A stretch of DNA of 64,000 bases from Eriocheir sinensis (Eukaryota > Arthropoda > Malacostraca > Decapoda > Varunidae): contig NW_026111183.1 of assembly GCF_024679095.1 (NCBI RefSeq), positions 2,501-66,500 on the forward strand, in the 5' to 3' direction. Under the pieces are notes generated by a model. The model saw nothing but the letters and a program-made list of their open reading frames with translations. It was not told the origin of the DNA and made no database searches. Below are positions 1-12,799 of this stretch, in pieces; the first letter of the stretch is position 1; every line of letters starts with the position of its first letter. Made by a program: the position numbers and the translations under genes.

Positions 1-655
1 TGTGTTACATTGGTTTCCCTTTAACTTCATACCGTTGCTGCGAGTTATTGTGTTGGTGTCTCTCTGAAATAGACTATCTGGGTTAATGTTGTCGAATCCA
101 TTAAGGATTTTGAACACTTCAATTAAGTCCCTTCTTATCCTTCGCTTTTTTAGGGAAAACATATATAAACGCTTTAAACACTCGTCATATGGCAAGTTTC
201 GGAGCGCTGGAATTTGTTTGGCTGGTCGTCGCTGTATCTTTTCTAGCAAAACTTGATCTTTGATAAAGTTCGGTGACCAGAACTGAACGGCGTATTCTAG
301 GTGTTGTCTTACAAATGTTAAATATAATCTCTTCATAAGTTCGGGTGATTTATAATCAAAGTTTCTTGAGACTAATCCCAACATCATATTGGCTTTTTTA
401 CTCGCTGCAGAACATTGATCACTCATTTTAAGAGTGTTACTGATAATGACACCAAGATCTTTTTCTTGTTTTACGTCGCTGAGCTCATGTCCTTGAATCT
501 GCTATTTAAAGTTAGGATTTTTTTCACCTATGTGCATTACTTTACATTTATCTACGTTAAAACTCATTTGCCATTTTTCGCTCCAGTCGGCAAGTCTTAT
601 TAAGTCTGACTGAATATTCTCGCAACTTTGACTGTTCATTACCGTATCGATAGAG
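1..655 (-). pseudogene. CR1-like LINE, 3' ORF2 fragment
   Basis: Read on the minus strand this is the end of a LINE reverse transcriptase: the thumb region (ADWSEKWQMSFNVDKCK, about 540-600) followed by the C-terminal block containing LEYAVQFWSP (about 275-305) and LKKRRIRRDLIEVFK (about 115-160). The frame is open except for one TAG at 502-504 in place of an expected Gln codon. It runs off the left edge of the window. The palm with the catalytic Asp residues is missing; similarity stops near 655, so the copy is 5' truncated as usual for LINEs. It resembles, but is not identical to, the CR1-like elements at 21.9-25.9 kb and 33.5-37.8 kb. Confidence 0.85.
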
Positions 656-724
656 AAGGAGTGGCAATATTTTACTTCCCGAGTGGCTTCGTGCAAGGCC
701 ATGCTTCGTGGCGGCCTGGCAGCT

Positions 725-770
725 GGAGGAGAAGGAGGAGGAGGAGGAGGAGGAGGAGGAGGAGGAGGGG
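725..770. repeat. (GGA)n microsatellite
   Basis: About 15 GGA triplets, slightly impure at both ends. A short (GTAT)n tract follows at about 875-901. I see no gene between 656 and 1105. Confidence 0.9.
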
Positions 771-1105
771 GTGGGTGGGAGGAAAGGGAGCGCCGGGGAG
801 GGAAATACGCTCTCGGCCGCTTGAAGTCTCTCCCTCTCTCCTTTACTGCCGGATTTAATAATACACCGGCGATTGTGTGTGTATGTATGTATGTATGTAT
901 GCATATAAGTAGATTGGAGTGCTAAGGCGGAACACTGTAGGGAAAGGGGAGGAAGGGTTAGGGGAGGGGAAAAGCTTGGCTTAGTCTGCCTTGAAATTGT
1001 GAGGAGAGCGCTACGTTTTCTATTTTTTGAGAGAGGGAAAGAAAGATGGGAGATTAGAGGGAAGTAAAAAGTTAGTATGTATGTCTATAGGTTGGTAGGC
1101 AGGTA

Positions 1106-1408
1106 CTAACGGTTTCAGGGGCCGTGTTCCCCTGTTTTTCGCAAATAAAACTTTAACAAAGCGTCGGACAAGGATGTTATTTTGGCAGTGGATATTTGAG
1201 ACCCCGATCTAATGGGCAAAAATATGATTTGGTGTGACATGTGGATAATGAGGCACTTATAGGAGTAAATTTAGGGTAAACTTGGCTAAAAGTTAAAAGG
1301 AACTGTGAGCGAGGGTAGCCCCGTCCCGCTCATCTCGTGACGTCAATGTGACGTTTAGCTCTGACGTATGAGTAATCATCCATCCAACCAGCAATTATGT
1401 CTTACTGC

Positions 1409-1466
<58 letters not shown>

Positions 1467-1921
1467 GTAGCAATATTCAATCTACTGAAAATATGGATGT
1501 TCCTTATATGGACTATCAATATGGGAGAAACAGTTTTACTCGAAGGAAATTACTTATCCTTTACATGAAAAATGTGACGCTTGGTAGTACATGCTGCATG
1601 TATGTAAGCGAGCAGTAGTTTCTGGTTTCATCCCCATACCCAACCTTTCCTTCCTCACACAATCATTCCCACCCAACTACCCAACAACACCTTTGTCGTT
1701 GGCGGGGCTAGCCTCGCTCACAGTTCCTTTAACTTTTAGCGAAGTTTACCCTAAATTTACTCTTATAAGTGCTTCATTATCCACATGTGACACCAAATCA
1801 TATTTTTGCCCATTAGGTCGGGGTCTCAAACATCCACTGCCAAAATAACATCCTTGTCCGACGCTTTGTTAAAGTTTTATTTGCGAAAAACAGGGGAGCA
1901 CGGCTCCTGAAACCGTTAGTA
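1106..1921. mobile_element. Foldback/MITE-type DNA transposon with ~220-bp terminal inverted repeats
   Basis: The segment 1106-1327 is repeated in inverted orientation at about 1700-1921 with roughly 90 percent identity by eye. Both ends begin CTAACGGTTTCAGG and are flanked outside by TA, compatible with a TA target duplication (Tc1/mariner-type). The 370-bp loop holds a (CA)n tract (1411-1465) and no convincing reading frame, so it is non-autonomous. Family assignment from the TA flank alone is weak. A direct duplication of a host segment in opposite orientation is less likely because both arms stop at the same base. Confidence 0.75.
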
Positions 1922-2703
1922 GGTAGGTAGAGGTATAATATTAATACTACTAATAATAAACGGTTTATTAAACAATAGCAGCTGTAAAGCTGAAAATATA
2001 CACGTTACAAATACACTTTTGAAATATTATAGAAAAAAAAAGGAAAAAGGGAAAATGTACAATATGAAAGGGATATGGGGGTCTGGGGTGGTGGGGGGGA
2101 GGTGAGGTGGTGGAATGCAGTGCGCTGGTGCGGTAGGAGGCGGTGTTTTTTTTTCGGATGACGGGTCAGGTGTAAGCCCAAGGTCAACCCCGTCACTCAG
2201 CTTATGGGCTTAGAGATGACCTGCTATTCTATCCAGCCGGTGTGACAAGATAGGAAGAGGTGGACCGTGCGGCAGTAGGCGTGGGAACATCTATATCGTC
2301 TGCACTGCCTTGTATGTTGAGCGGCGTGCTGATTGCCCCAACCATGAGTCCACCTGAGTGACGGGCCTCAACACTGCACTGCACCTGAACCGAATTCTCC
2401 CAGCACCATGATGGTCGGGCTGGTGTACCTGGGGGCACCTGGGGGCACCTGGGGCGTCGGTTGGATGGTAAGGCCGCGTCGACGTCACACCGGCCATTTC
2501 TACTCTTCAGTGTCTTCACGGCACCACAAACGCACTGCACTCACTGTCTGTCACCATGATGTCACAAAAGTATCTTACGGTGTTGGGTTTTGATGAAAAG
2601 GGAGAGGGGGATGGAGGGGAAGGGGGGAGGCCAACAGGCTGGCCCCGGGCTGCTCCTTTCGGAGCGCCGTGACCCACGTCTGACCTCGGTCAGGTCTGGG
2701 CCA

Positions 2704-2706
<3 letters not shown>
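1922..2706. other. Unassigned stretch
   Basis: No recognisable gene. It contains a 15-bp A run near 2031-2046, an AG-rich and G-rich patch (2070-2115) and a short direct repeat of CACCTGGGGG units at about 2428-2455. The short open frames here have no protein-like features. Confidence 0.4.
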
Positions 2707-2776
<70 letters not shown>

Positions 2777-3015
2777 AGGGGCTTTTGGGAGTGGCATCAA
2801 GTGAGTGTTTGTGTATGTAGGAATGTTTCAGTGTGTATTTATGTTGGTGTGTATGTATGACGATGTTTATAGTTGGAAACTTTCGTTTAGTCGGCGCAAC
2901 ATCTGTGGTCATATGCCGGAGAGAGACAGAAGGAGAAGGAATTATAAGAAAAGGGAACAGATGCCAGGAGACGGGACACAAACCCCGATTAATACTGCTG
3001 GGTGGACAGGCCTGA

Positions 3016-3074
<59 letters not shown>

Positions 3075-3101
3075 ACTTAGTTGGTTAAGTAGTCTGTTAG
3101 T

Positions 3102-3141
<40 letters not shown>
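2707..3141. repeat. Cluster of three (GT)n microsatellites
   Basis: Long GT tracts occupy 2707-2773, 3018-3069 and 3103-3141, separated by unassigned sequence. The poly-Cys/Val and Thr/His open frames across them are products of the dinucleotide repeat and are not genes. Confidence 0.95.
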
Positions 3142-3143
<2 letters not shown>

Positions 3144-3214
3144 ATATGTATGTGTCTGCTTGCCTGCATCCCTGTCTGTCTGTATAAGTCTTGTAAGCAT
3201 TGTTAGTCTTCTAA

Positions 3215-4667
<1,453 letters not shown>

Positions 4668-4769
4668 TAAGTCTAACAATCAAGTGAGGGGAACACCGCA
4701 GAAGAGAGAGGGAGAGAGAGAGGGAAAACCACCAGGCAGCCTGCACCCACTCCTTAACCTTCCCGCGTC

Positions 4770-5360
4770 CTGTAAATAGATAAACAACATATGCACCAAC
4801 TCTTTTAACAATAGTTATGGAATGGAAAAAGGAAAAAGAGAACTGGAAAATGGTAAACAAGATATGCACCAATTATTTTTACAATAGTTATGGAGTGGAG
4901 AAAGGAGAAAAAAAAAAAACACTTAAATGGTAAGTCAGTCAGCTACGCACGGCAATATAACGCAGCCACAAACCCTTAAGGAATACGCCAATAGTGTCCT
5001 GAATTGTGTGAAGGAGAAAGAACACTGAAAGGCGGTAAATGTATACGCACCAACTCTTTTTAAATACAACTCTGGAGTGAAGGAAATTATAATACTCAGT
5101 CACGTAAAGCATGAAAATGCATGTATCAACCCTTAAGGAAGATTCTAATGCCATTCCTAAGTGCACAAAGGTGTAAGAACACTGAAATGCGGTAATTATA
5201 TATCCATTACCTCTTTTAAATACTGTTCTAGAGTGAAATATGGAAAAAGAACATTGAAGGTATACTACTCAGTTACGTACGGCAAGAGAATACATGTATC
5301 AACCCTCAAGGAGGATTCTAATACCATTCTGAATTGTATAAAGAACACAGAAATGCGGTA
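4770..5360. repeat. Diverged tandem repeat, unit about 180-190 bp
   Basis: Roughly three diverged copies share landmarks in the same order: CTCAGTYACGTA, CATGTATCAACCCT, AAGAACACTGAAATGCGGTAA and CCAACTCTTTTAAATAC. Copies run about 4880-5095, 5096-5272 and 5273-5360. A shorter duplicated piece around ATATGCACCAA precedes them at 4780-4900. No coding capacity is seen. Confidence 0.7.
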
Positions 5361-5374
5361 AAAAAAAAAGGAAT

Positions 5375-5822
5375 TACATGACTCCAGACTGGAGGCTGTA
5401 GAACGCTTAACCTCAGACCATTCTATCATTTCCGATTGGGGTAAAAGGAACCTTGTGTCCTTCAATGCCTAAAAAATCCAATTACTCCACCTATCAACTC
5501 GACACAATATTCCAAACACCTATCCCTTATTCTTCGAAAACACTCAGCTGTCGCCGTCCTCAGCACCAAACATCCTCGGTCTATCCTTAATTCAAAATCT
5601 TAACTGGAAACTTCATAATTATCTCTCTCACTAAATTAGCTTCCTCGAGGTTGGGCGTTATGTATGGTCTCCACCAGTTCTTCTCCCCCGCACAGTTGCT
5701 ATCCATATACAGGGGCCTTGTCCGCCCTCGTATGGAGTATGCATCTCACGTGTAGGGGGGCTCCACTCACACAGCTCTTCTGGACAGGGTGGAGTCTAAG
5801 GCTCTTCGTCTCATCAGCTGGC
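5375..5822 (+). pseudogene. Jockey/I-like LINE fragment (reverse transcriptase thumb and C-terminus)
   Basis: This matches, segment by segment, the RT C-terminal half of the longer element at 43.5-46.8 kb (landmarks SDWGKRNLVSFNA, NILGLSL, LSIYRGLVRPRMEYASHV). It carries at least two stop codons, in VSFNA and ASHV*, and small indels. It starts abruptly at 5375 after an A run and ends abruptly at 5822, where a GA microsatellite begins. Confidence 0.88.
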
Positions 5823-5825
5823 AAT

Positions 5826-5828
<3 letters not shown>

Positions 5829-5916
<88 letters not shown>
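5829..5916. repeat. (GA)n microsatellite at a LINE-LINE junction
   Basis: Forty-four GA units separate the truncated Jockey-like fragment on the left from a different LINE 3' end on the right. Confidence 0.97.
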
Positions 5917-5920
<4 letters not shown>

Positions 5921-6243
5921 GACATCGCTGGAGCACCGCCGTGATGTCTCAGCACTGGTGGTGTGTCACAAAGCCCAGGTGCAGGGGGTTCCCCACCTCA
6001 GCAGCTTGAGGCTCCCTCCACGCGCTGCCCAGAGGTTCACTCGGACTGCACTCTCCGGTGACTAGCTCGTGGAGGTGCCTCGATCACACTCCAGGCAGCA
6101 CCAGCGCACATATACAGCCAGGACCACACGCCTGTGGAACATGTTCACGGCAGCCACTCCCCAAGTGGAGAACATGAACATGCAGCAGGTGAAGCTGGCT
6201 GCTCACAGGTGGCGTGAGGGACACCCAAGTGCGCTAGTGCTAT
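5917..6243 (+). pseudogene. LINE 3' end, second Jockey-like family
   Basis: The frame reads [20 protein letters not shown], then after one TAG (6061-6063) EVPRSHSRQHQRTYTA and LWNMFTAATPQVE, ending HRWREGHPSALVL-stop at 6241-6243. This is the C-terminal region of a LINE reverse-transcriptase protein, distinct in sequence from the family at 43-47 kb. About 200 bp of possible 3' UTR follow, up to the GA tract at 6452. Confidence 0.75.
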
Positions 6244-6447
6244 AAACTATAAATATGAAGTGACAAACTGACATTATTCCATACTGTTTTTACATGTTTT
6301 TCTTATTTTTTTTTCGTATTTTGTATCTGTATGTTTATATGTGTCAACATTCGACAGTTCAATTTGTCCCATACACAGGCTTTTAGAATAATTATACCTA
6401 AAAAGTGTAATTTTGAGCCTCCTTTTTTTGTAAAAATTTGTTTAAAT

Positions 6448-6451
<4 letters not shown>

Positions 6452-6525
<74 letters not shown>
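6452..6525. repeat. (GA)n microsatellite
   Basis: Thirty-seven GA units ending where the CCTAA-rich block starts. Confidence 0.97.
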
Positions 6526-6526
<1 letters not shown>

Positions 6527-6527
<1 letters not shown>

Positions 6528-7135
6528 ATCTAACCTAATCTCGCCTTAACTAACCCTAACCGAACCTAACCTAACCTAACGTAGCCTTACTTAATATAGT
6601 GTAAAGTAATGCATGAAGACCTAACCTAACTTAACTATCGTTACCTGACCTAAATTAACCTCATCTATCCTAGCGAGAGGGCGAGGGCGAGAGAAGGCGA
6701 GAGAGAGGAAGGGGAAGGATGTGAGAGAGGGGCGAGTCTATAGGAATACAGGAAGACCTAACCCAGCTTACCCTAGCCTTATACCTAACCTAATATAATC
6801 TAACCTAATATATCCTAGCGAGAGGAAGCAGACAAGGGAAGGAGAGGTAAGAGGCATGATGGGGACGAGGCTATCTTAGCGAGAGGAAAAGGGCGAAGGA
6901 GAGGGAGAGGGTGAGAGGGAAGATTTACCTAGCCTAACCTCACCTAGTCTTACCTATTCTAACTTTAACTAGTCTTACCTAACCTAGCTTTTTCTAGCCT
7001 TACATAACCTAATATATCCTAGGGACCAGGTAGGAGCGAGAGAAAGGGAATGCCAGTGCGAGGCAAGGAGTGCAAGAGGGTCGAGTCAACCTAACCTTAC
7101 CTTTCCTAACCTAACGTAACCCAATCCTAACTAGC
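6527..7135. repeat. Degenerate CCTAA (TTAGG-type) tract mixed with GA-rich segments
   Basis: Runs of CCTAA, CTTAA and CCTTA pentamers alternate with GA-rich segments beginning TATCCTAGCGAGAGG. Perfect runs are only three to four units long (near 6557-6577). TTAGG is the usual arthropod telomere repeat, so this may be an old interstitial telomere-like tract or a satellite that resembles one. The same mosaic recurs at 13,195-13,672. Confidence 0.7.
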
Positions 7136-10100
7136 GAGCAGACAATTAAGCCAAGGTCAGCATACCACCCAGACAATTAAGCCAGGGTCAGCATCACACC
7201 CAGACAAATAAGACAAGGTCATCAGCCCCCCCCAACAATTAAGCCAAGGTCAGCATCCCAACCAGACAATTAAGACAAGGTCAGCATCCCACCCAGACAA
7301 TTAAGCCAAGGTCAGCATCCCACCCAGACAATTAAGCCAAGGTCAGCATCCCACCCAAACAATTAAGCCAAGGTCAGCATCCCACCCAGACAATTAAGCC
7401 AAGGTCAGCATCCCACCCAGACAATTAAGCCAAGGTCAGCATCCCACCCAAACAATTAAGCCAAGGTCAGCATCCCACCCAAACAATTAAGCCAAGGTCA
7501 GCATCCCACCCAGACAATTAAGCCAAGGTCAGCATCCCACCCAGACAATTAAGCCAGGGTCAGCATCCCACCCAAACAATTAAGCCAAGGTCAGCATCCC
7601 ACCCAGACAATTAAGCCAAGGTCAGCATCCCACCCAGACAATTAAGCCAAGGTCAGCATCCCACCCAGACAATTAAGCCAAGGTCAGCATCCCACCCAGA
7701 CAATTAAGCCAAGGTCAGCATCCCACCCAGACAATTAAGCCAAGGTCAGCATCCCACCCAGACAAATAAGCCAAGGTCAGCATCCCACCCAGACAATTAA
7801 GCCAAGGTCAGCATCCCACCCAGACAATTAAGCCACGGTCAACATCCCACCCAGACAATTAAGCCATGATCAGCATCCCACCCAGACAATTAAGCCAAGG
7901 TCAGCATCCCACCCAGACACAAGCCAGGGTCTGCATCTCACCCACACACTTAGGCCAAGGTCTGCATCCAACCTAGACAATTAAGCCAAGGTCAGCATAC
8001 CACCCAGACGAATAAACCAAGGTCTGCATCTCACCCAGACAATTAAGGCAAGGTCTGCATCCCAAACAGACAATTAAGTCAGGGTCAGCATCCCAAACAA
8101 GCAATTAAGCCAGGGTCAACATCTCACCCAGACAATTAAGCCAAGGTCAGCATCACACCCAGATAATTAAGAAAAGGTCAGCATCCCACCCTGACAATTA
8201 AGCCAGGGTCAGCATCCCACCCTGACAATTAAGCTAGGGTCAGCATCCCAACCTGACAATTAAGCCAGGGTCAGCATCCCACCCAGACAATTAAGCCAAG
8301 GTCAGCATCCCACCCTGGCAATTGAGCCAGGGTCACAATCCCACCCTGACAATTGAGCCAGGGTCAGCATCCCACCCAGACAGTTAGGCCAGGGTCAGCA
8401 TCCCACCCAGGCAGTTAGGCCAGGGTCAGCATCCCACCCAGGCAGTTAAGCCATGGTCAGCATCCCACCCAGGCAGTTAAGCCAGGGTCAGCATCCCACC
8501 CAGGCAGTTGAGCCAGGGTCAGCATCCCACCCAGGCAATTAAGCCAGTGTCAGCATCCTACCCAGGCAGTAAAGCCAAGGTCAGCATCACACTAAGGCAG
8601 CTAAGCCAGGGTTAGCATAATACCCAGGCAGTTAAGCCAAGGTCAGCATCCCACCCAGGCAGTTAAGCCAGGGTCAGCATCCAACCCAGGCAGTTAAGCC
8701 AGGGTCATCATCCCACCCAGGCAGTTAAGCCAGGATCACCATCCCACCTGGGCAGTTAAGCCAGGGTCAGCATCCCACCAAGGAAATTAAACCAGGGTCA
8801 GCATCCTACCCAGGCAGTTAAGCCAAGGTCAGTATCCCACCCATGCATTTAAGCCAGGGTCAGCATCCCACCCAGATAATTAAGAAAAGGTCAGCATCCC
8901 ACCTATGCAGTTAAGCCAGGGTCAGCATCCTACCCAGGCAGTTAATCCAGGGTCAGCATCCTACCCAGGCAGTTAAGACAGGGACAGCATCCCACCCAGG
9001 CAATTAGGCCAGGGTTAGCATCCCACCCAGGCAGTTAAGCCAAGGTCAGCATCCCACCCAGGCATTTAACATAAGATCCTCATCCCACCCAGGCAGTTAA
9101 GCCACGGTCAGCATCCCACCCAGGCATTTAACCCAAGATCCTCATCCCACTCAGGCAGTTAAGCCAGGGTCAGCATCCCACCCAGGCAGTTAAGCCAAGG
9201 ACAGCATACCACCCAGGCAGTTAAGCCAGGGTCAGCATCCCACCCAGGCAGTTAAGCCAGGGTCAGCATCCCTCCCAGGCAGTTAAGCCAGGGTCAGCAT
9301 CCCACCCAGGCAGTTAAGCCAGGGTCTGCATCCCACCCAGGCAGTTAAGCCAGGGTCAGCATCCCACCCAGGCAGTTAAGCCAGGGTCTGCATCCCACCC
9401 AGGCAGTTAAGCCAGGGTCTGCACCCCACCCAGGTAGTTAAGCCAGGGTCAGCATCCCTCCCAGGCAGTTAAGCCAGGGTCAGCATCCCTCCCAGGCAGC
9501 TAAGCCAGGGTCTGCACCCCACCCAGGCAGTTAAGCCAGGGTCAGCATCCCTCCCAGGCAGGTAAGCCAGGGTCAGCATCCCACCCAGGCAGTTAAGCCA
9601 GGGTCTGCACCCCACCCAGGCAGATAAGCCAGGGTCAGCAGCCCACCCAGGCAGTTAAGCCAGGGTCAGCATCCCACCCAGGCAGTTAAGCCAAGGTCAG
9701 CATCCCACCCAGGCAGTTAAGCCAAGGTCAGCATCCCACCCAGGCAGCTAAGCCAGGTCAGCATCCCACCCAGGCAGTTAAGCCAAGGTCAGCATCCCAC
9801 CCAGGCAGTTAAGCCAAGGTCAGCATCCCACCCAGGCAGTTAATCCAAGGTCAGCATCCCACCCAGGCAGTTAATCATAGCTCAGCATCCCACCCAGGCA
9901 GTTCGGCCAAGGTCAGCATCCCACCCAGGGAGTTAAGCCTGGGTCAGCATCCCACCCAGGCAGTTAAGCCAAGGTCAGCATACCACCTAGACAAATAAGC
10001 CAAGGTCAGCATCCCACCTAGACAGTTAAGCCAAGGTCAGCATCCCACCCAGGCAGTTAAGCCAAGGTCAGCATCCCACCCAGGCAGTTAAGCCAGGGTT

Positions 10101-10498
10101 AGCATCCCACCCAGGAAGTTAAGCCAAGGTCAGCATCCCACCCAGGCAGTTAAGCCAAGGTCAGCATCCCACCCAGGTAGTTAAGCCAAGGTCAGCATCC
10201 CACCCAGGCTGGTAAGCCAGGGTCATCATCCCACCCAGACAATGAAGCCAGGGTCAGCATCCCACCCAGGCAGTTAAGCCAAGGTCAGCATCCCACCCAG
10301 GCAGTTAAGCCAAGGTCAGCATCCCACCCAGGTAGTTAAGCCAAGGTCAGCATCCCACCCAGGCAGTTAAGCCAGGGTCATCATCCCACCCAGACAATGA
10401 AGCCAGGGTCAGCTCCCACCCAGGCAGTTAAGCCAAGGTCAGCATCCCACCCAGACAATTAAGCCAAGGTCAGCATCCCACCCAGGCAGTTAAGCCAG
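7136..10498. repeat. 3.4-kb minisatellite, 31-bp unit, about 108 copies
   Basis: A head-to-tail array of a 31-bp unit (core AATTAAGCCAAGGTCAGCAT followed by CCCACCCAGAC). The left third uses the form GACAATTAAGCCAAGG and is most uniform at 7290-7900. Units with CTGACAATTAAGCCAGGG lie at about 8180-8360. From about 8375 rightwards GGCAGTTAAGCCAGGG dominates, with isolated return of the first form near 10,230, 10,395 and 10,455. The copy number is the array length divided by 31. Every unit carries TAA and 31 is not a multiple of 3, so all plus-strand frames are closed; it is non-coding. Confidence 0.97.
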
Positions 10499-10601
10499 GG
10501 TGAAGCTACATGGAATCTGGGCCACTAAGGCAGGGTCTTCATCCCTTCCCATTACTTTTATTTTTGATACCCTTCCGTTGTTGTGGTCTTCCCCCTTCTC
10601 C

Positions 10602-10646
<45 letters not shown>

Positions 10647-10956
10647 TCACACATTTACACAGTCATATTGTTTATGGAGTTGCCAACGTTTTTTTCTGCA
10701 TTTTACAAGATTTTTTTCAAGCGCCGGACGACTGTTGTGAGTGGAATCCTTGCTCCTTTTTCAACGTTAAACTTAAATCCTTATTTAAATTAAAGTTAAA
10801 CTGAACTGAAACTTAACCAAGTTGTAAAACCTTGCACATTTTTTTTGGTCTTATCTTTTTTTTTTTTTTTTTGCTGATTTTTTTATCTATTATTTTTTTA
10901 CTTGTTTTACTTTTCTTTTTTCAAGGCCATAGCGCTGCCGGGCAGGGCGGGTGAGG
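10499..10956. other. (CA)n and T-rich spacer downstream of the J-domain gene
   Basis: A (CA)n tract lies at 10,604-10,642. T-rich sequence with long T runs lies at 10,840-10,925; on the minus strand it is A-rich and begins about 35 bp beyond the stop codon of the J-domain frame. It could be a 3' UTR, or the poly(A) trace of a retrocopy. No other gene is seen. Confidence 0.6.
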
Positions 10957-12087
10957 TGCTTAGTGCATCGTTTTGGCACTCTTCGCTTCTGGCGCCGACT
11001 GCTCCTCCCCTTCCCTCGCTCGCTTTACCCCCGGTAGAAAAGGCCTAACAAACTGCTCAATCGGCCAGCCGGCCTCTCTATACATCCTTTCCTCCCGTTG
11101 CTTGATCCTCTCAGCATCCCTCCTCACCGTCTCTTGGGCCGCAAGAAACTGCGCCCTGACCTCCGCCATGTTCTCCCCCGGCCTCTCTCCCAGCCAGCTG
11201 GCTCGCAGTTCAAGATACTGCTCCCACTTCTCCTCTTCACGTCTCCGTTTGGCCTCTTTTCTGTCCTCCGCTCTCTCCCTCGCCCGCCTCTTTTTCTCCT
11301 CCTCCTCTTGCTCTCGCAGCAGGCGGTTCCGGTGTTCAACAAACCTCTTCCACTCCTCCTGCTGACGGATCCGTTCCTGTTCCCGCCTCTCCCTCTCCTG
11401 CTCGTACAGCATCTGTCTGTACTCCCTCTCCTGCTCCATCCTCTCCTCCTCCTCCTCCAGCCAGCGACGCTCCTCCTCCTCCTCCATCTCCTAGAGGCGG
11501 CGATGTCTCCAGTACTTCCGATCGGCTCGCCGCTTTTCCCGCTCAAATTTTGTCTCCGCGCTCCCCTTGGGGCGCTTCTTGGGCTCCTTCTTTTGCTTCT
11601 TTTTCTCTCTCGGCGGAGCCTCGCTCTGACCCCCTTCCTTCCCGAAACACTTGGTGCATCCGGGCTTCCCGCAGCCCCCTTTCTTCGACGACTTCTTCTC
11701 TTTCCGAGGGGCCTCCTGCCCGCCCTCGGCCCGCTGAGCTTTCCTCCTGAAGCACTTTGTGCACCCAGGCTTCCCGCAACCCCCCTTCTTCCGCGGCAGG
11801 CCCCTCTCCTCCCGCTCCTTCAGCACCCTGAAGGCAGACTGTAGCGCCTGGAACTGCTTGGTGGCAGCCTTAATATTGTCCGGGTTTTTGTCGGGGTGAA
11901 GCCGCAGGGCCGCCTTGTGGTAGGCCTTCTTCACCTCGGCGAAGGGCGCGTCCTCGGCCACGCCAAGGAAGCGGTAGATGCTGCGTTGGGGGCAGGCCAT
12001 CGGGGCTCTCGTGCTATCATAAGGGCGCCGATTCAACACGTCACCTCGGTTTGGCATTGGCGGATTTAGGTAGCCTGGAGTTGACAT
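10957..12087 (-). CDS. J-domain (DnaJ/Hsp40-like) protein with cysteine repeats and long charged coiled coil, interrupted by one TAG
   Basis: From the ATG at 12,087 the frame gives 198 residues. A J domain lies at about residues 35-96 with the HPD motif at 64-66 (RLHPDKNPD), the signature that stimulates Hsp70 ATPase. Two copies of KKGGCGKPGCTKCF follow near residues 100-113 and 135-148, then a Lys/Arg/Glu-rich stretch. A TAG at 11,491-11,493 stops the frame; the next codons (GAG, then ATG at 11,487) continue in the same frame for 175 residues of Glu/Arg-rich predicted coiled coil ending in GVKRAREGEEQSAPEAKSAK. The unbroken product would be about 375 residues. The unchanged frame across the TAG argues for a recent nonsense mutation, readthrough or a base error. 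No introns are seen, so a retrocopy is possible. I cannot assign an orthologue. Function beyond Hsp70 co-chaperone is unknown. Confidence 0.8.
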
Positions 12088-12099
12088 TGCACCCCCCCG

Positions 12100-12500
12100 A
12101 GTCTAGAGCTGGTGGCACCCAAGACCTGGGTGGCACCTGCTGATGAACTCTGACGACTTCACGCGCCTCACTCCCCCTGTTTCCTGACATTGTCGCTTGA
12201 TATTAAGAAAACTGCGGCCGCCATCGTCTCCCGCGTCTTCAGCATCATATTGCCGCGAATCTGCAACAGTAATGTGAACATAAGGATGCACATTATTATC
12301 TTCTCGCGCATGTTGTTGAGATCCATGAAAGGACATGTTTCCTTCCCTCTAAAGCGGCGTCCACACAATGCGTGACTTGTTATAATTCCCCTGCCATGCC
12401 TCTGCTTCCCTTCCCTTCCCCTGGAACCCCCCATCCCTTCCACTTCCGCTCCCTGTCATCCCTTTGCTTCCCTTCCCCAGTCACCCACACCTTACCCCTT
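12100..12500. other. Unassigned sequence upstream of the J-domain gene
   Basis: No protein domain is recognisable. The right part becomes C/T-rich (CCCTTCCC-type words from about 12,400). A promoter for the J-domain gene would lie here, but I see no definite TATA or initiator element. Confidence 0.4.
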
Positions 12501-12504
12501 CCTA

Positions 12505-12670
12505 CCAGGGTTGGAGTAATTGTAATTGTAATTTAATTGAAATGTAATTAATTACAGTTTTTTTGTAATTTTAATTGTAATTGTAATTGAAAATGCAATT
12601 ATAGTAAGTAATTGTAATTATAATTAATTAAAGGCTAATGTAATTTGTAATTTAATTGTAATTATAAAAT
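12505..12670. repeat. AT-rich (GTAATT)n-type degenerate repeat
   Basis: Imperfect TAATTG/GTAATT words repeat for about 150 bp, starting just after CAGGGTTGGAG. The start resembles some hAT-type termini, but no matching right terminus was identified. Confidence 0.6.
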
Positions 12671-12799
12671 GGAAGTGGTACTGGTCGTTCTCCATTAGGA
12701 GTGATGGGTTGCTTATAAAGATTAAATTTGCCGGTGACAATCAGGAAGTCGGAGGCGGCCGCTCCGCCACAAGAAGCAGTAGCGTGCGTGACGTGCGTG

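Noticed and set aside
7136..10498. Regular 31-bp repeats that could suggest a CRISPR array
   Set aside because: Units are directly contiguous with no unique spacers, variants drift gradually and the context is eukaryotic. It is a minisatellite.
11098..11844. Long plus-strand open frame opposite the J-domain gene
   Set aside because: It is a Leu/Pro/Ser-rich mirror of the charged coiled-coil coding strand. The HPD motif and Cys repeats are only on the minus strand.
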